Assembly (NCBI GenBank): GCA_016185875.1
Contig: JACPMS010000059.1
Span: 1-20,344 of the forward strand
Origin: Candidatus Woesearchaeota archaeon
Lineage (GTDB): Archaea > Nanobdellota > Nanobdellia > Woesearchaeales > GW2011-AR4
Direction of reading: 5' to 3'
DNA: 20,344 bases
In this document: positions 14,125 to 20,344 of the stretch, one piece after another
Position numbering within the stretch: the first letter of the stretch is position 1
Layout of the letters: each line of letters opens with the position of its first letter
Notes under the pieces: model-generated
The model's database searches: none
What the model was told of the DNA's origin: nothing
The model's input: the letters and a program-made list of their open reading frames with translations, nothing else
Translations under genes and position numbers: made by a program

Positions 14125-15234
14125 ATGTTCAGCATAAAAAATTTATTCAAGAAAAAAACTGATGCGGTACATGGCGCCCAGCCTGAAAGAAGGATTGAGT
14201 TCTTTAAAAAAAAGTTCAAGAAAACGCAAAAAAAGCAATTGGCTGTCCAGGAGAGAAGGCAGAGAATAAGGGACTACCTTGAGAGGGCAGGCCTTGACAT
14301 CAGCCCTCAAAAGCTGTCAAAAACCTTCTTCAACATAGCCGTGTTGATAAACCTTGCAATATCCGGCTATCTTATCTACTATTTTTCTGTAACGTATGGC
14401 ATAACATGGAGCACTGTGTTTGCATCCATGATTGTGCTTTGGATATTTATTTTTGTGCTCTTAATATTTGCCTTGTGGGTCATGTTTTACCTTGCTGTTG
14501 ACCTAAAGATTTTCAAGAGGAAAGTTGACATAGAGGATGTATTGCCTGACTTTCTGCAGCTGACAGCATCAAACATAAACGCAGGCATGACGATTGACAG
14601 GGCTTTATGGTTTGCAGTAAGGCCAAGATTTGGAGTTTTGGCAAAAGAGATTGAGATGGTTGCAAAGGAGACAATAAGCGGAACTGACCTTAAGACGGCG
14701 CTGGAGAGGTTTGCATCAAGGTATGATTCGACTATTTTAAAAAGATCAATAAGCATGATCAATGAAGGCGTGGATGCAGGAGGAGAAATCGGCGATTTGC
14801 TTAACAGGATAGCAATAAACATACAGGAGCAGAAAGCAATGCTTAAGGAGATGTCTGCAAATGTCACAACTTATGTTATATTCATCACATTCTCCAGCGT
14901 GGTTGCAGCGCCGTTCCTGTTTGCACTCTCTGGTGTTTTGATAGAGGTGGTGCAGAAACTCGGCTCTGCCTTGGTAAACACAGCAACTATTGCAGCGACT
15001 GCCGGCATTGCACTGAGCTTTTCAGGAACAGGAGTGTCGCAAGCAGACTTCAGGATTTTTGCAATTGTCTCCTTGATAATGACATCCTTGTTTTCTGCAA
15101 TGATGATTTCAACGATAAAAAAAGGCAACATAAAATCAGGAATAAAATACATACCAATTTTCATTGCAGTGTCATTAATGCTTTATGTAGTGGCGCAAGG
15201 CGCTGCAAGCAAACTGCTTAGCCTCTTTTTTTGA
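14125..15234 (+). CDS. Pilus platform membrane protein 2 (T2SSF / TadC-like)
   Basis: This is a 369-residue inner-membrane protein. A basic N-terminal segment of about 65 residues precedes two membrane helices (about 68-90 and 95-125). A type II secretion F domain follows (about 140-245: DVLPDFLQLTASNINAGMTI, then GTDLKTALERFASRYDS and GGEIGDLLNRIAINIQEQKA). Several C-terminal helices run to the end (FITFSSVVAAPFLFALSGVL and a tail MLYVVAQGAASKLLSLFF). It follows platform protein 1 by 29 nt and would pair with it to rebuild the two-F-domain core of FlaJ-type proteins. No clear Shine-Dalgarno precedes its ATG, so translation may depend on the upstream gene. Pilin genes follow after a promoter. 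Confidence 0.88.
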   Translation: MFSIKNLFKKKTDAVHGAQPERRIEFFKKKFKKTQKKQLAVQERRQRIRDYLERAGLDISPQKLSKTFFNIAVLINLAISGYLIYYFSVTYGITWSTVFASMIVLWIFIFVLLIFALWVMFYLAVDLKIFKRKVDIEDVLPDFLQLTASNINAGMTIDRALWFAVRPRFGVLAKEIEMVAKETISGTDLKTALERFASRYDSTILKRSISMINEGVDAGGEIGDLLNRIAINIQEQKAMLKEMSANVTTYVIFITFSSVVAAPFLFALSGVLIEVVQKLGSALVNTATIAATAGIALSFSGTGVSQADFRIFAIVSLIMTSLFSAMMISTIKKGNIKSGIKYIPIFIAVSLMLYVVAQGAASKLLSLFF

Positions 15235-15296
15235 TTGAATATTTGCCAAAAGATTTAATCTTGCTCATTTCATTTGCAGTATAAATCTTGGAAAGA

Positions 15297-15368
15297 TTTA
15301 TATATTAGTTATTCAATGAATATCCGGATTTACATTTAAAGTAAAAAATGAATTCAAAAATGAGGTGA
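15297..15368 (+). promoter_or_regulatory. Promoter and leader of the first pilin gene
   Basis: GGAAAGA followed by TTTATATA (15297-15304) is a strong BRE/TATA pair and predicts a start near 15327 and a leader of about 45 nt. The leader ends with ATGAGGTGA (15360-15368), a Met-Arg-stop triplet that also contains the Shine-Dalgarno, 5 nt before the true ATG at 15374. A separate pilin promoter fits the high expression that a major structural protein needs. Confidence 0.65.
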
Positions 15369-15373
15369 ATTTG

Positions 15374-15823
15374 ATGAATAATTCTGCTAAATACAAGAGA
15401 TCTCAAGCTGCTATGGAATTCTTGATGACTTATGGATGGGCTATCCTTGTTGTTCTCGCTGCAATCGCGGCCTTGGCTTACTTTGGTGTGTTAAGCCCGG
15501 AAAAATTCCTTCCGGAGAAGTGCATTTTACAGCCTGGAATTGCATGCGTAAGCCATAAGGTAGAGCCAACTAAGGTCACTCTTGTCATATCGAATGGGCT
15601 AGGCAGGACTATAACAGTAGATAGCATAGCTGTAGGCGCATGCAGCGGTACAACACCATTCGAAATGCAGAGCGGAACAGACCACACTTTTGTAATAGGA
15701 GGAACTTGCAGTAATGGAGTTGCCAAGGATAAGTTCAAGGCTGACATTACAATGGGGTACACCGAAAAAGACACTAGCTTAACAAAAACAGCATATGGCA
15801 ATATAAACTCAAAAATTGAATAG
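15374..15823 (+). CDS. Archaeal type IV pilin with class III signal peptide (pilin A)
   Basis: This is a 149-residue prepilin. The N-terminus reads MNNSAKYKRSQAAMEFLMTY, with cleavage expected before Q11 so that E15 is the conserved Glu +5. It is followed by a hydrophobic assembly helix to about residue 40. The head domain (about 45-149) is beta-rich with four Cys (in EKCILQPGIACVSH, GACSG and GGTCSNG), probably two disulfides. The ATG at 15374 is chosen over the in-frame GTG at 15365 because that GTG is part of the Shine-Dalgarno. It is closely related to the next gene in its signal, helix and first Cys pair, and is a probable tandem duplicate. It would be cleaved by an EppA/PibD-type peptidase, not found in this window, and assembled by the upstream ATPase and platform. 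Confidence 0.92.
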   Translation: MNNSAKYKRSQAAMEFLMTYGWAILVVLAAIAALAYFGVLSPEKFLPEKCILQPGIACVSHKVEPTKVTLVISNGLGRTITVDSIAVGACSGTTPFEMQSGTDHTFVIGGTCSNGVAKDKFKADITMGYTEKDTSLTKTAYGNINSKIE

Positions 15824-15875
15824 CTTTGCTTATAATTTATAATATAATTTTGTCAAAAATAATGAGGTGAAGTTG

Positions 15876-16379
15876 ATGAAAAATTCTAAATCACAAGCAG
15901 CATTAGAGTTCTTGATGACCTATGGGTGGGCTATTCTTGTTGTTCTAGTGGCTGTTGGAGCTCTTGCGTATTTTGGAGTTTTGAGCCCTGAGAAGTTTTT
16001 GCCTGCCAAATGCACATTGTCCGCTGGAATTGGATGTGTGGACCACAGGGTACTAGGTACAGGCGGCGCTGGAGGGGTTGGTAGAGTAACAGTAAGATTA
16101 ACTAACTCTTTGGGTTATGATATAGATCAGATCTGTGTTAAAGCAGGAGGAACAGCAGGAACTGCTGGAGCTGGTTGCGGAACATTTCCTGCTGGTGCAT
16201 CGTGCGGCGCTTCCTCAACAGAGACGCTTGCTAATGGTGCGTCAAAAACATATGACATAGATTGTGCTACTACACTGCTAGGCTCAAAATTAAATGGGCA
16301 GTTAAATGTTTCATACAGAGTAACAGATACACTGATAAGCCACAATAATGTGGGGCAGATAACGACCAGAATAGAGTAA
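15876..16379 (+). CDS. Archaeal type IV pilin with class III signal peptide (pilin B)
   Basis: This is a 167-residue prepilin, starting MKNSKSQAALEFLMTYGWAI with cleavage expected before Q7 and Glu at +5 (E11). The assembly helix is nearly identical to pilin A. The head has Cys in AKCTLSAGIGCVDH matching pilin A, plus additional Cys in the middle (QICVK, GAGCG, GASCG) and in DIDCAT. A low-complexity Gly/Ala/Thr stretch (about 102-125) suggests a surface loop. The start is the ATG at 15876, 6 nt after the Shine-Dalgarno; the GTG at 15867 is rejected for the same reason as in pilin A. A+T-rich sequence at about 15830-15849 may give it an extra promoter. Two co-located pilins could be major and minor subunits or alternative major pilins. 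Confidence 0.92.
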   Translation: MKNSKSQAALEFLMTYGWAILVVLVAVGALAYFGVLSPEKFLPAKCTLSAGIGCVDHRVLGTGGAGGVGRVTVRLTNSLGYDIDQICVKAGGTAGTAGAGCGTFPAGASCGASSTETLANGASKTYDIDCATTLLGSKLNGQLNVSYRVTDTLISHNNVGQITTRIE

Positions 16380-16385
16380 ATATTA

Positions 16386-16414
16386 TTTCTTTTTTGGATA
16401 TTATTTTTGTTTTT
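16386..16414 (+). terminator. T-tract terminator after the pilin genes
   Basis: TTTCTTTTTT (16386-16395) and a second T-rich tract ending near 16414 follow the pilin B stop by a few bases. These are typical archaeal intrinsic terminators and close the pilus operon. Confidence 0.6.
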
Positions 16415-16512
16415 AATTCTAAAAGAGACTATCATAAAGTAGAAACTTTTTTAATTAAATCCAAAATATTTTTCTTAAAAATTATCGTCGGTAATCACAA
16501 AAAAAGAGATGA

Positions 16513-16520
16513 TTTAAATA
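16513..16520 (+). promoter_or_regulatory. TATA box for a predicted non-coding RNA
   Basis: TTTAAATA predicts a transcription start near 16540-16543, exactly at the first paired segment of the structured region beginning at 16540. No protein-coding start lies at a useful distance. Confidence 0.5.
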
Positions 16521-16539
16521 CTACATTGATTATTATGTA

Positions 16540-16680
16540 TCTCCACTTTATCGGAAGACTATTTCTGCAAAGAATAGCTCTTCCGTTGAAGCCCTTTCAT
16601 ATTCACAAATACATCAAAGTTTAACGTGGAGAAGGAGGTGGTAAACAAAAAGTAAAATTAAAAACAAGGGCTTTAACGGA
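16540..16680 (+). ncRNA. Candidate structured RNA with hairpin and pseudoknot, family unknown
   Basis: Three helices are visible. P1 pairs TCTCCAC (16540-16546) with GTGGAGA (16626-16632). P2 is a hairpin, CGGAAGA-CTATT-CT capped by the GNRA loop GCAA and closing with AG-AATAG-TCTTCCG (16552-16585), with two single-base bulges. P3 pairs CCGTTGAAGCCCTT (16583-16596) with AAGGGCTTTAACGG (16666-16679), 14 bp with one G-U. P1 and P3 interleave, which makes a pseudoknot. P2 and P3 compete for three bases. A purine-rich GGAGGTG (16634-16640) lies between P1' and P3' but has no start codon after it. I do not recognise RNase P, SRP or box C/D signatures. It could be a novel regulatory RNA or a relic. 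Confidence 0.45.
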
Positions 16681-16693
16681 GAGAGCGTACCAG

Positions 16694-16704
16694 TATAATA
16701 TAAA
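16694..16704 (+). promoter_or_regulatory. Possible tRNA promoter
   Basis: TATAATATAAA lies about 60 bp upstream of the tRNA and would start a transcript near 16725 with a 35-nt leader. A second A+T-rich match abuts the tRNA 5' end and is too close to act as its TATA box. Confidence 0.35.
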
Positions 16705-16759
16705 ACATTACAGTTGTTTGATATCTCTATAAGTCCAATAAGTCATTTTTATATTAAAT

Positions 16760-16876
16760 GCCGAAGCGGCAGAACAAGGTTTATGCGGCGGTTTGCAATT
16801 GCTTTATGAGCATAAAGCCGAGGCAGTAAACCGCTATCCCATGGTGGGTATTAGGGTTCAAATCCCTGCTTCGGCG
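16760..16876 (+). tRNA. Class II tRNA with intron, probably tRNA-Ser(GCU)
   Basis: The acceptor GCCGAAG (16760-16766) pairs fully with CTTCGGC (16869-16875). The D-arm has a 3-bp GCA/TGC stem with GG in the loop. The anticodon stem is GCGGT (16788-16792) / ACCGC (16830-16834). The variable arm is long (17 nt, CCCA/TGGG stem) and the T-arm loop is TTCAAAT. The base after the acceptor is G, the Ser discriminator in archaea (Leu uses A). The anticodon loop is split by a 30-nt intron. Removing 16797-16826 leaves loop TTGCTAA with anticodon GCU, the usual tRNA-Ser loop, but implies a non-canonical intron at 35/36. Cutting at the canonical 37/38 site would leave GCA. CCA is not encoded. Confidence 0.85.
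16797..16826 (+). other. tRNA intron (preferred register)
   Basis: The 30-nt insert contains a 7-bp hairpin GCTTTAT-GAGC-ATAAAGC (16801-16818). Excision here restores a 7-nt loop with GCU. The alternative register, 16799-16828, is supported by a 4-bp TTGC/GCAG helix between 3-nt bulges AAT and TAA (a bulge-helix-bulge) but gives anticodon GCA. Confidence 0.55.
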
Positions 16877-16893
16877 TTTATGTTTTTACAAAC

Positions 16894-16972
16894 ACAAGAA
16901 GGAAAGTGGGTTTCCCGCAAAGAAAACCCCACAATTCCCCTTGAGCGTGAAGTGTGAATTGCTCCTTCTTGT
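16894..16972 (+). ncRNA. Candidate three-way-junction RNA downstream of the tRNA
   Basis: A 10-bp closing stem ACAAGAAGGA / TCCTTCTTGT (16894-16903, 16963-16972) encloses two hairpins: GTGGGTTT paired with AAACCCxAC (16906-16932, one bulge) and CAATTC/GAATTG (16932-16961). All lie between the tRNA and a TATA box at 16977, with no open frame. It may be co-transcribed with the tRNA as a processing product, or be a separate RNA. The family is not recognised. Confidence 0.4.
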
Positions 16973-17026
16973 CTACCTTTATATCAATAAGGACGGCAGA
17001 CTTAACATGCTGGAGGCAAAAGTAAT

Positions 17027-17197
17027 GTGCTAAAACACAACAAAGGTATTATTCATATTGGTTTTGGTGTGCTGTTGTTGATATTGATAGTGGCATATAT
17101 TGTCATATCAATAAAAAGCCCTTCAACCCAAGCGCATGTGGATACAGCCCTCAAAAACTTGTCTACCTCTGCGAAAGGATTGATACCATTTACGTAG
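17027..17197 (+). CDS. 56-residue single-pass membrane peptide, function unknown
   Basis: This short frame starts at GTG. The protein begins MLKHNKGIIH and has one membrane helix (about 11-29, GFGVLLLILIVAYIVIS). A polar tail follows, SPSTQAHVDTALKNLSTSAK, ending GLIPFT. GGAGG at 17012-17016 is a good Shine-Dalgarno 10 nt before the GTG. TTTATAT at 16977-16983 gives a fitting TATA box with start near 17007. The ATG at 17025 is in another frame and stops after two codons. The clear membrane profile and upstream signals argue for a real gene. The charged leader resembles small pilin-like or regulatory membrane peptides, but no class III cleavage motif is evident. It lies near the pilus operon but under its own control. 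Confidence 0.55.
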   Translation: MLKHNKGIIHIGFGVLLLILIVAYIVISIKSPSTQAHVDTALKNLSTSAKGLIPFT

Positions 17198-17202
17198 GGA
17201 TA

Positions 17203-17257
17203 ACCAGTAAGTGCTGGTATATTGTTAACCTCACAAGTTAACATCACCAAATTTTTT
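17203..17257 (+). terminator. Possible terminator after the small peptide gene
   Basis: A short hairpin ACCAG/CTGGT (17203-17218) and a T6 tract (17252-17257) follow the stop at 17197. The rest of 17258-17398 is A+T-rich with no supported feature; it lies between two converging genes. Confidence 0.35.
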
Positions 17258-17398
17258 GCTGATGATAGGGAATATCCTTGAAGCTTTTTTATTTTAAAGT
17301 TTTACTTCTTTCTTGTGAGATTGTTTCAAAAGATCTAACCACCCCAAATATATTAAAATAATGAAAATTAATTTAAAAATTTAACCTTTTTTATCCTC

Positions 17399-20344
17399 TT
17401 ACTCAGACTTTTTCTTCTGCCACATGAAGTAGCCGATGCCTGCTGCAACTACAATAATAACAACAACAATCCATGCTATTGCTGTTGTGCTCAATGGCTT
17501 CTTGGCTTCTGGTGCAGCTGCCTTCTCTTCTGGTGGCGCTGCTGCTTCTGGTGGCGCTGCTGGTGCAACTTCTGGGGGTGCAGCTTCTGCTGGCGGCGCT
17601 ACTGCTGGAGCTGCTTCCTTGCCTCCAATAGCAAATGTGCTGAAGCCAGGCGTTGTTGATTGGTATTGCACATTATTTGCATCAGTGCCTGTTTTTGCTG
17701 TTGGCAGGGCATTCCATTTGCTCTCGCTGTACCTGTACAGCACAACATCATCTTCTGCAATACTATTGCCTGTTAGCCATGATTTTAGCACTTTGAAATT
17801 GACTGTAACCTTTGAAGTATCTGTGTCAGCAATATTGCTTCTTGTTAATTGCAAGTATTGGTAAACTTTTGCTGCTGCTGCAGTTGACAATGGGTTTGAT
17901 GCCAGGCTTGCAACCTTTATTTCTGCATTTGTTACTGCGCTCTTAACATCAACTACAACTCCAGTTACGGCTATATCTGCATTGTTGACTGTCAAAACAG
18001 CACTTGAGCCTGCTGCTAAGCTATCCCATTTTCTTGCTGCAGTTGCTACTTCATTGCTAGGAGCTGCTGCTCCTCCGCCTCCCCCACTTGTTGATGCCGC
18101 GGCTGCTGCGGCTGCTGCGGCTGCTGCTGCGCTTGTTGTGAAGCTTAATCCACTGCCATTTACTGCACAATTGCCATTAAAGTCGCATACAGTAACATTA
18201 AAGTGATATGTTGTGCTAGCAGTCAATCCTGTTAAAGCTACATCTTGCGTTTGGTTGAAGTCTGTTTGTACACCTGTTGTAAAGGAACTGTTAGGAGCAG
18301 CTTGCACTGTCGCATTTACTGTTTCGTTCATGCCGCTTATCGTAACTGTAGCTGTGGTTGTGCTTACGCTAACAGATACTCTTGAGCTGTTTGGCATGTT
18401 TGGGGGTGTTACGTCTGAAACATTAAAGCCCCATATGTACTGGTTAGTATTACTGTCATCGTCTATGACCCAGAAGGTTATGTTATAAGAGCTAGGTCCA
18501 ATATTTGAATTATTAAATCTCTCAGTTTGACCTATGCATACAGTGCCTGTTTTTGTCATTGTTACATTTGTTGGAGTTGAGCTGTTGAGCTGATATTTGC
18601 ATGTAACTGCATCTGCTGAAACAGTTATGTTTGGCAAAAACATACTTACTGTTTGGACATCTGTTGGGAAAGATACATTGGCAGTTGGCGCAGCTGTATT
18701 ATTTGTGAATGCTAATACGCTGAAATGAGGCAAGTAAACCTTTATAGACTGATTATCTGTATTATTCCAGCATACTGAAGACTCACCAAAAGTACTATCG
18801 CTTTGAGCTGGGCTGAATCCTGCTGCACATTCTGTCACATTTATTTTTGTAGTTAAATCTTGAGTGTTACGGAAGTACCATATTTCAAATGTTCCGCCTA
18901 TAGTAGCCATACTTGCATTTATTGGGTATGTTACAGAAGCGTAATAACTATTGTTGTTTGAAATGAATTCCTGTACGCTCTCATTGAACCATACCATGTC
19001 TAACATTTCTGCTGTAAAGTTATTTCTTATATGGCTATATGTGTTTGTATTATTTTGCCTTACTGTAAAATTATACTTGTCCCAGTTTGCAGCTGAGGCA
19101 TTGAAGGTTATAGTCACATTAATTAGTTTTCTTGCTGTCATATTCAAAGCCATCAGCAAGTTGAAAGTCTGGTCTGTAATATCTTTTGCTACATCTACAC
19201 TGCCGCCACTTGCATTTGTGAGATTAACAAAAGAAATGTTATTTAAATTGTAAAGTCCCAATGTACCAAGAGTGCCATTTAAGCCTAATTTGGAAAAGTC
19301 TATTGGACCGTCTGCTGTAAATGTGATTACACTGCTATTTCTGGCATTGCCTAATGTATCATTAACCGTGAATTTAATAGTATGCACTCCAGCAGTGAAA
19401 TTTGTGATGTTTAATATTGTGATATTTGTTGCTGCTCCCTCTATTTTGCCAGTCAAATTCAATGTGACAATGTTGAATCTGTTGTCGAGATAGTATCCAA
19501 AGTAGTCAATACTTTGGCTGTCATCTTTTGCAGATAAGCTAATGGAAATGTTGCTAGTGCCTCTAAATCCATCAGTTGGGGTGGTTACTGCCAGCGAAGG
19601 TGCTAAATCATCAACTAAAAACCCAACTACTGAGGAGTTGAAATTGCCTGCAAAGTCATATACTGTGACAGTAACTGTCTTATTTGCCGCTGTCCCTTTG
19701 CATCCACTATAATTAAATGGCGCTATTATTGTATCATTTGTAAATAAGTTCGAGTCTGAATTACAGCTTGAAGTCCAGCTCATATTTTTAAGCAGATTTG
19801 TTCCTCCAACTAAAGTTGTAAAGCCAATAGTAGTGAATGGAGTCACATTAGACTGGTTTACTGTAGACAAACCATTTGATAAGTTAACGAATGTTAATGT
19901 TGGAACGATTCCACTTTGCATGCTGAAGTTATGTATATACAATTCGGCATTGCCCCATTCATCTTCTGCAGTCAATCTGACAACGTGTGAACCGTTTCCT
20001 AATCCAGGACAGCCACCAGTATCCAACAAGGTAAATGAACCGCTACTGGAATTTCTTTTAGCATTTGCATTTGTTGTAAAATTTATTTTTTGATTACATG
20101 CCGTATCGGTAAGAGCATCAAATTGTATCCCAACATACCTAAGGGAATTAGGTTCAGTGATATTCCATACAACTGTAGGTGTCGTGTCTGTTACATTTGA
20201 AAGGTTAGCTACATCTATTCCGCCAACGCTTGAAACAAGCAAAGTTGGCTTTGTTGTGTCATTAATTTGTATTGTTATGTTTGTTCCCGAAATATTCATA
20301 TTTCCTAGCGTATCATTAGCCCTAACCCTAAAGCTTACATTCCG
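17399..20344 (-). CDS. Large surface protein with Ig-like repeats and PGF-pre-PGF domain, N-terminus outside window
   Basis: The frame is open to the right edge (RNVSFRVRANDTLGN precedes the ATG at 20299), so the start lies outside and at least 981 residues are present. Most of it is a series of Ig/fibronectin-like beta domains marked by repeats such as VRLTAEDEWGN, VTVYDFAGN, FTVNDTLGN and FNVTVCDFNGN, with a very high density of N-glycosylation sequons. A 12-Ala tract and Gly-rich linker precede a PGF-pre-PGF domain (from AARKWDSLAAG to TPGFSTFAIGG), a family known from archaeal surface proteins. A Pro/Ala/Glu-rich stalk and one C-terminal membrane helix (LSTTAIAWIVVVIIVVAAGI) ending in MWQKKKSE follow. 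It is probably an S-layer-like or adhesin protein anchored by its C-terminus. No PGF-CTERM sorting signal is visible. Confidence 0.88.
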   Translation of the reverse strand, partial: RNVSFRVRANDTLGNMNISGTNITIQINDTTKPTLLVSSVGGIDVANLSNVTDTTPTVVWNITEPNSLRYVGIQFDALTDTACNQKINFTTNANAKRNSSSGSFTLLDTGGCPGLGNGSHVVRLTAEDEWGNAELYIHNFSMQSGIVPTLTFVNLSNGLSTVNQSNVTPFTTIGFTTLVGGTNLLKNMSWTSSCNSDSNLFTNDTIIAPFNYSGCKGTAANKTVTVTVYDFAGNFNSSVVGFLVDDLAPSLAVTTPTDGFRGTSNISISLSAKDDSQSIDYFGYYLDNRFNIVTLNLTGKIEGAATNITILNITNFTAGVHTIKFTVNDTLGNARNSSVITFTADGPIDFSKLGLNGTLGTLGLYNLNNISFVNLTNASGGSVDVAKDITDQTFNLLMALNMTARKLINVTITFNASAANWDKYNFTVRQNNTNTYSHIRNNFTAEMLDMVWFNESVQEFISNNNSYYASVTYPINASMATIGGTFEIWYFRNTQDLTTKINVTECAAGFSPAQSDSTFGESSVCWNNTDNQSIKVYLPHFSVLAFTNNTAAPTANVSFPTDVQTVSMFLPNITVSADAVTCKYQLNSSTPTNVTMTKTGTVCIGQTERFNNSNIGPSSYNITFWVIDDDSNTNQYIWGFNVSDVTPPNMPNSSRVSVSVSTTTATVTISGMNETVNATVQAAPNSSFTTGVQTDFNQTQDVALTGLTASTTYHFNVTVCDFNGNCAVNGSGLSFTTSAAAAAAAAAAAASTSGGGGGAAAPSNEVATAARKWDSLAAGSSAVLTVNNADIAVTGVVVDVKSAVTNAEIKVASLASNPLSTAAAAKVYQYLQLTRSNIADTDTSKVTVNFKVLKSWLTGNSIAEDDVVLYRYSESKWNALPTAKTGTDANNVQYQSTTPGFSTFAIGGKEAAPAVAPPAEAAPPEVAPAAPPEAAAPPEEKAAAPEAKKPLSTTAIAWIVVVIIVVAAGIGYFMWQKKKSE
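18095..18130 (-). repeat. GCAGCAGCC microsatellite encoding a 12-Ala tract
   Basis: Twelve consecutive Ala codons follow a 9-bp period (GCA GCA GCC three times) on the minus strand and lie in the linker before the PGF-pre-PGF domain. Next to it is a Ser-Thr-Ser and Gly5 stretch. Such a tract can vary in length by slippage without frameshift. Confidence 0.85.

Noticed and set aside
15365..15367. GTG as start of pilin A (and GTG at 15867 for pilin B, GTG at 5301 for the antitoxin)
   Set aside because: Each GTG is the end of an AGGTG Shine-Dalgarno, and a well-spaced ATG follows 6-9 nt later.
16394..16624. 76-residue open frame after the pilins
   Set aside because: It is low-complexity, begins in terminator-like T-tracts and runs through the structured RNA candidate. 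It has no Shine-Dalgarno.
16634..16640. Strong GGAGGTG Shine-Dalgarno-like sequence
   Set aside because: No start codon opens more than a few codons behind it. It is more likely part of the structured RNA.
16540..16680. HDV-like ribozyme
   Set aside because: The order of paired segments (P1, hairpin, P3, P1', P3') differs from the nested double pseudoknot of that family.
16760..16876. tRNA-Leu(CAA) with intron
   Set aside because: The base before CAA would be G rather than the invariant U33, and the discriminator is G rather than A.

Overview
The window looks like chromosomal DNA of an A+T-rich archaeon, most likely a small-genome DPANN lineage such as Woesearchaeota or Pacearchaeota. This placement is inferred. 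The signs are TATA-box promoters with short or absent leaders, class III (archaeal type IV pilin) signal peptides, a FlaI/TadA-type secretion ATPase with TadC/FlaJ-like platform proteins, a PGF-pre-PGF surface protein and an intron-containing tRNA gene. No rRNA, CRISPR array or recognisable transposase is visible.

Layout. (1) 3-1016: the end of a seven-bladed TolB-like beta-propeller protein, cut by the left edge. (2) 1144-4996: two membrane-anchored, pilin-like exported proteins. One has a glutamine-amidotransferase-like ectodomain. The other is a 909-residue von Willebrand A (VWA) protein. (3) 5000-6897: an island with a decayed DUF4258-type toxin and its zinc-finger/AbrB antitoxin, then an operator-controlled nucleotidyltransferase (NTase) plus a small helical partner. 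(4) 6898-7878: another pilus-type single-pass exported protein. (5) 7879-8762: a second island, with a winged-helix NTase under its own palindromic operator. (6) 8773-10029, minus strand: a Tat-type lipoprotein. (7) 10178-16379: the core of a type IV pilus or secretion machine (HTH/coiled-coil protein, ATPase, two platform proteins, two pilins). (8) 16380-17398: a mainly non-coding segment with two candidate structured RNAs, a class II tRNA with an intron, and a 56-residue membrane peptide. (9) 17399-20344, minus strand: the end of a large glycosylation-site-rich surface protein, cut by the right edge.

How it fits together. The ATPase, the two platform proteins and the pilins would assemble a non-archaellum pilus. 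The class-III-like proteins at 1144 and 2267, and the anchored protein at 6898, look like minor pilins or tip adhesins. The propeller, Tat lipoprotein and PGF-pre-PGF protein are further cell-surface factors.

Most interesting signals. Each of the two accessory islands sits directly behind the 3' end of a pilus-type gene, and each is followed by a partial duplicate of that gene's C-terminal coding sequence (40 bp with 38 matches; 54 bp with 42 matches). Each also carries an NTase fused to a different DNA-binding module, with palindromes between its TATA box and start. Together they suggest repeated insertion or decay at one kind of site. Other strong points are a class II tRNA whose two possible splice registers give different anticodons, a compact pseudoknotted RNA with its own promoter, and a block of mutually exclusive hairpins between the ATPase and platform genes.
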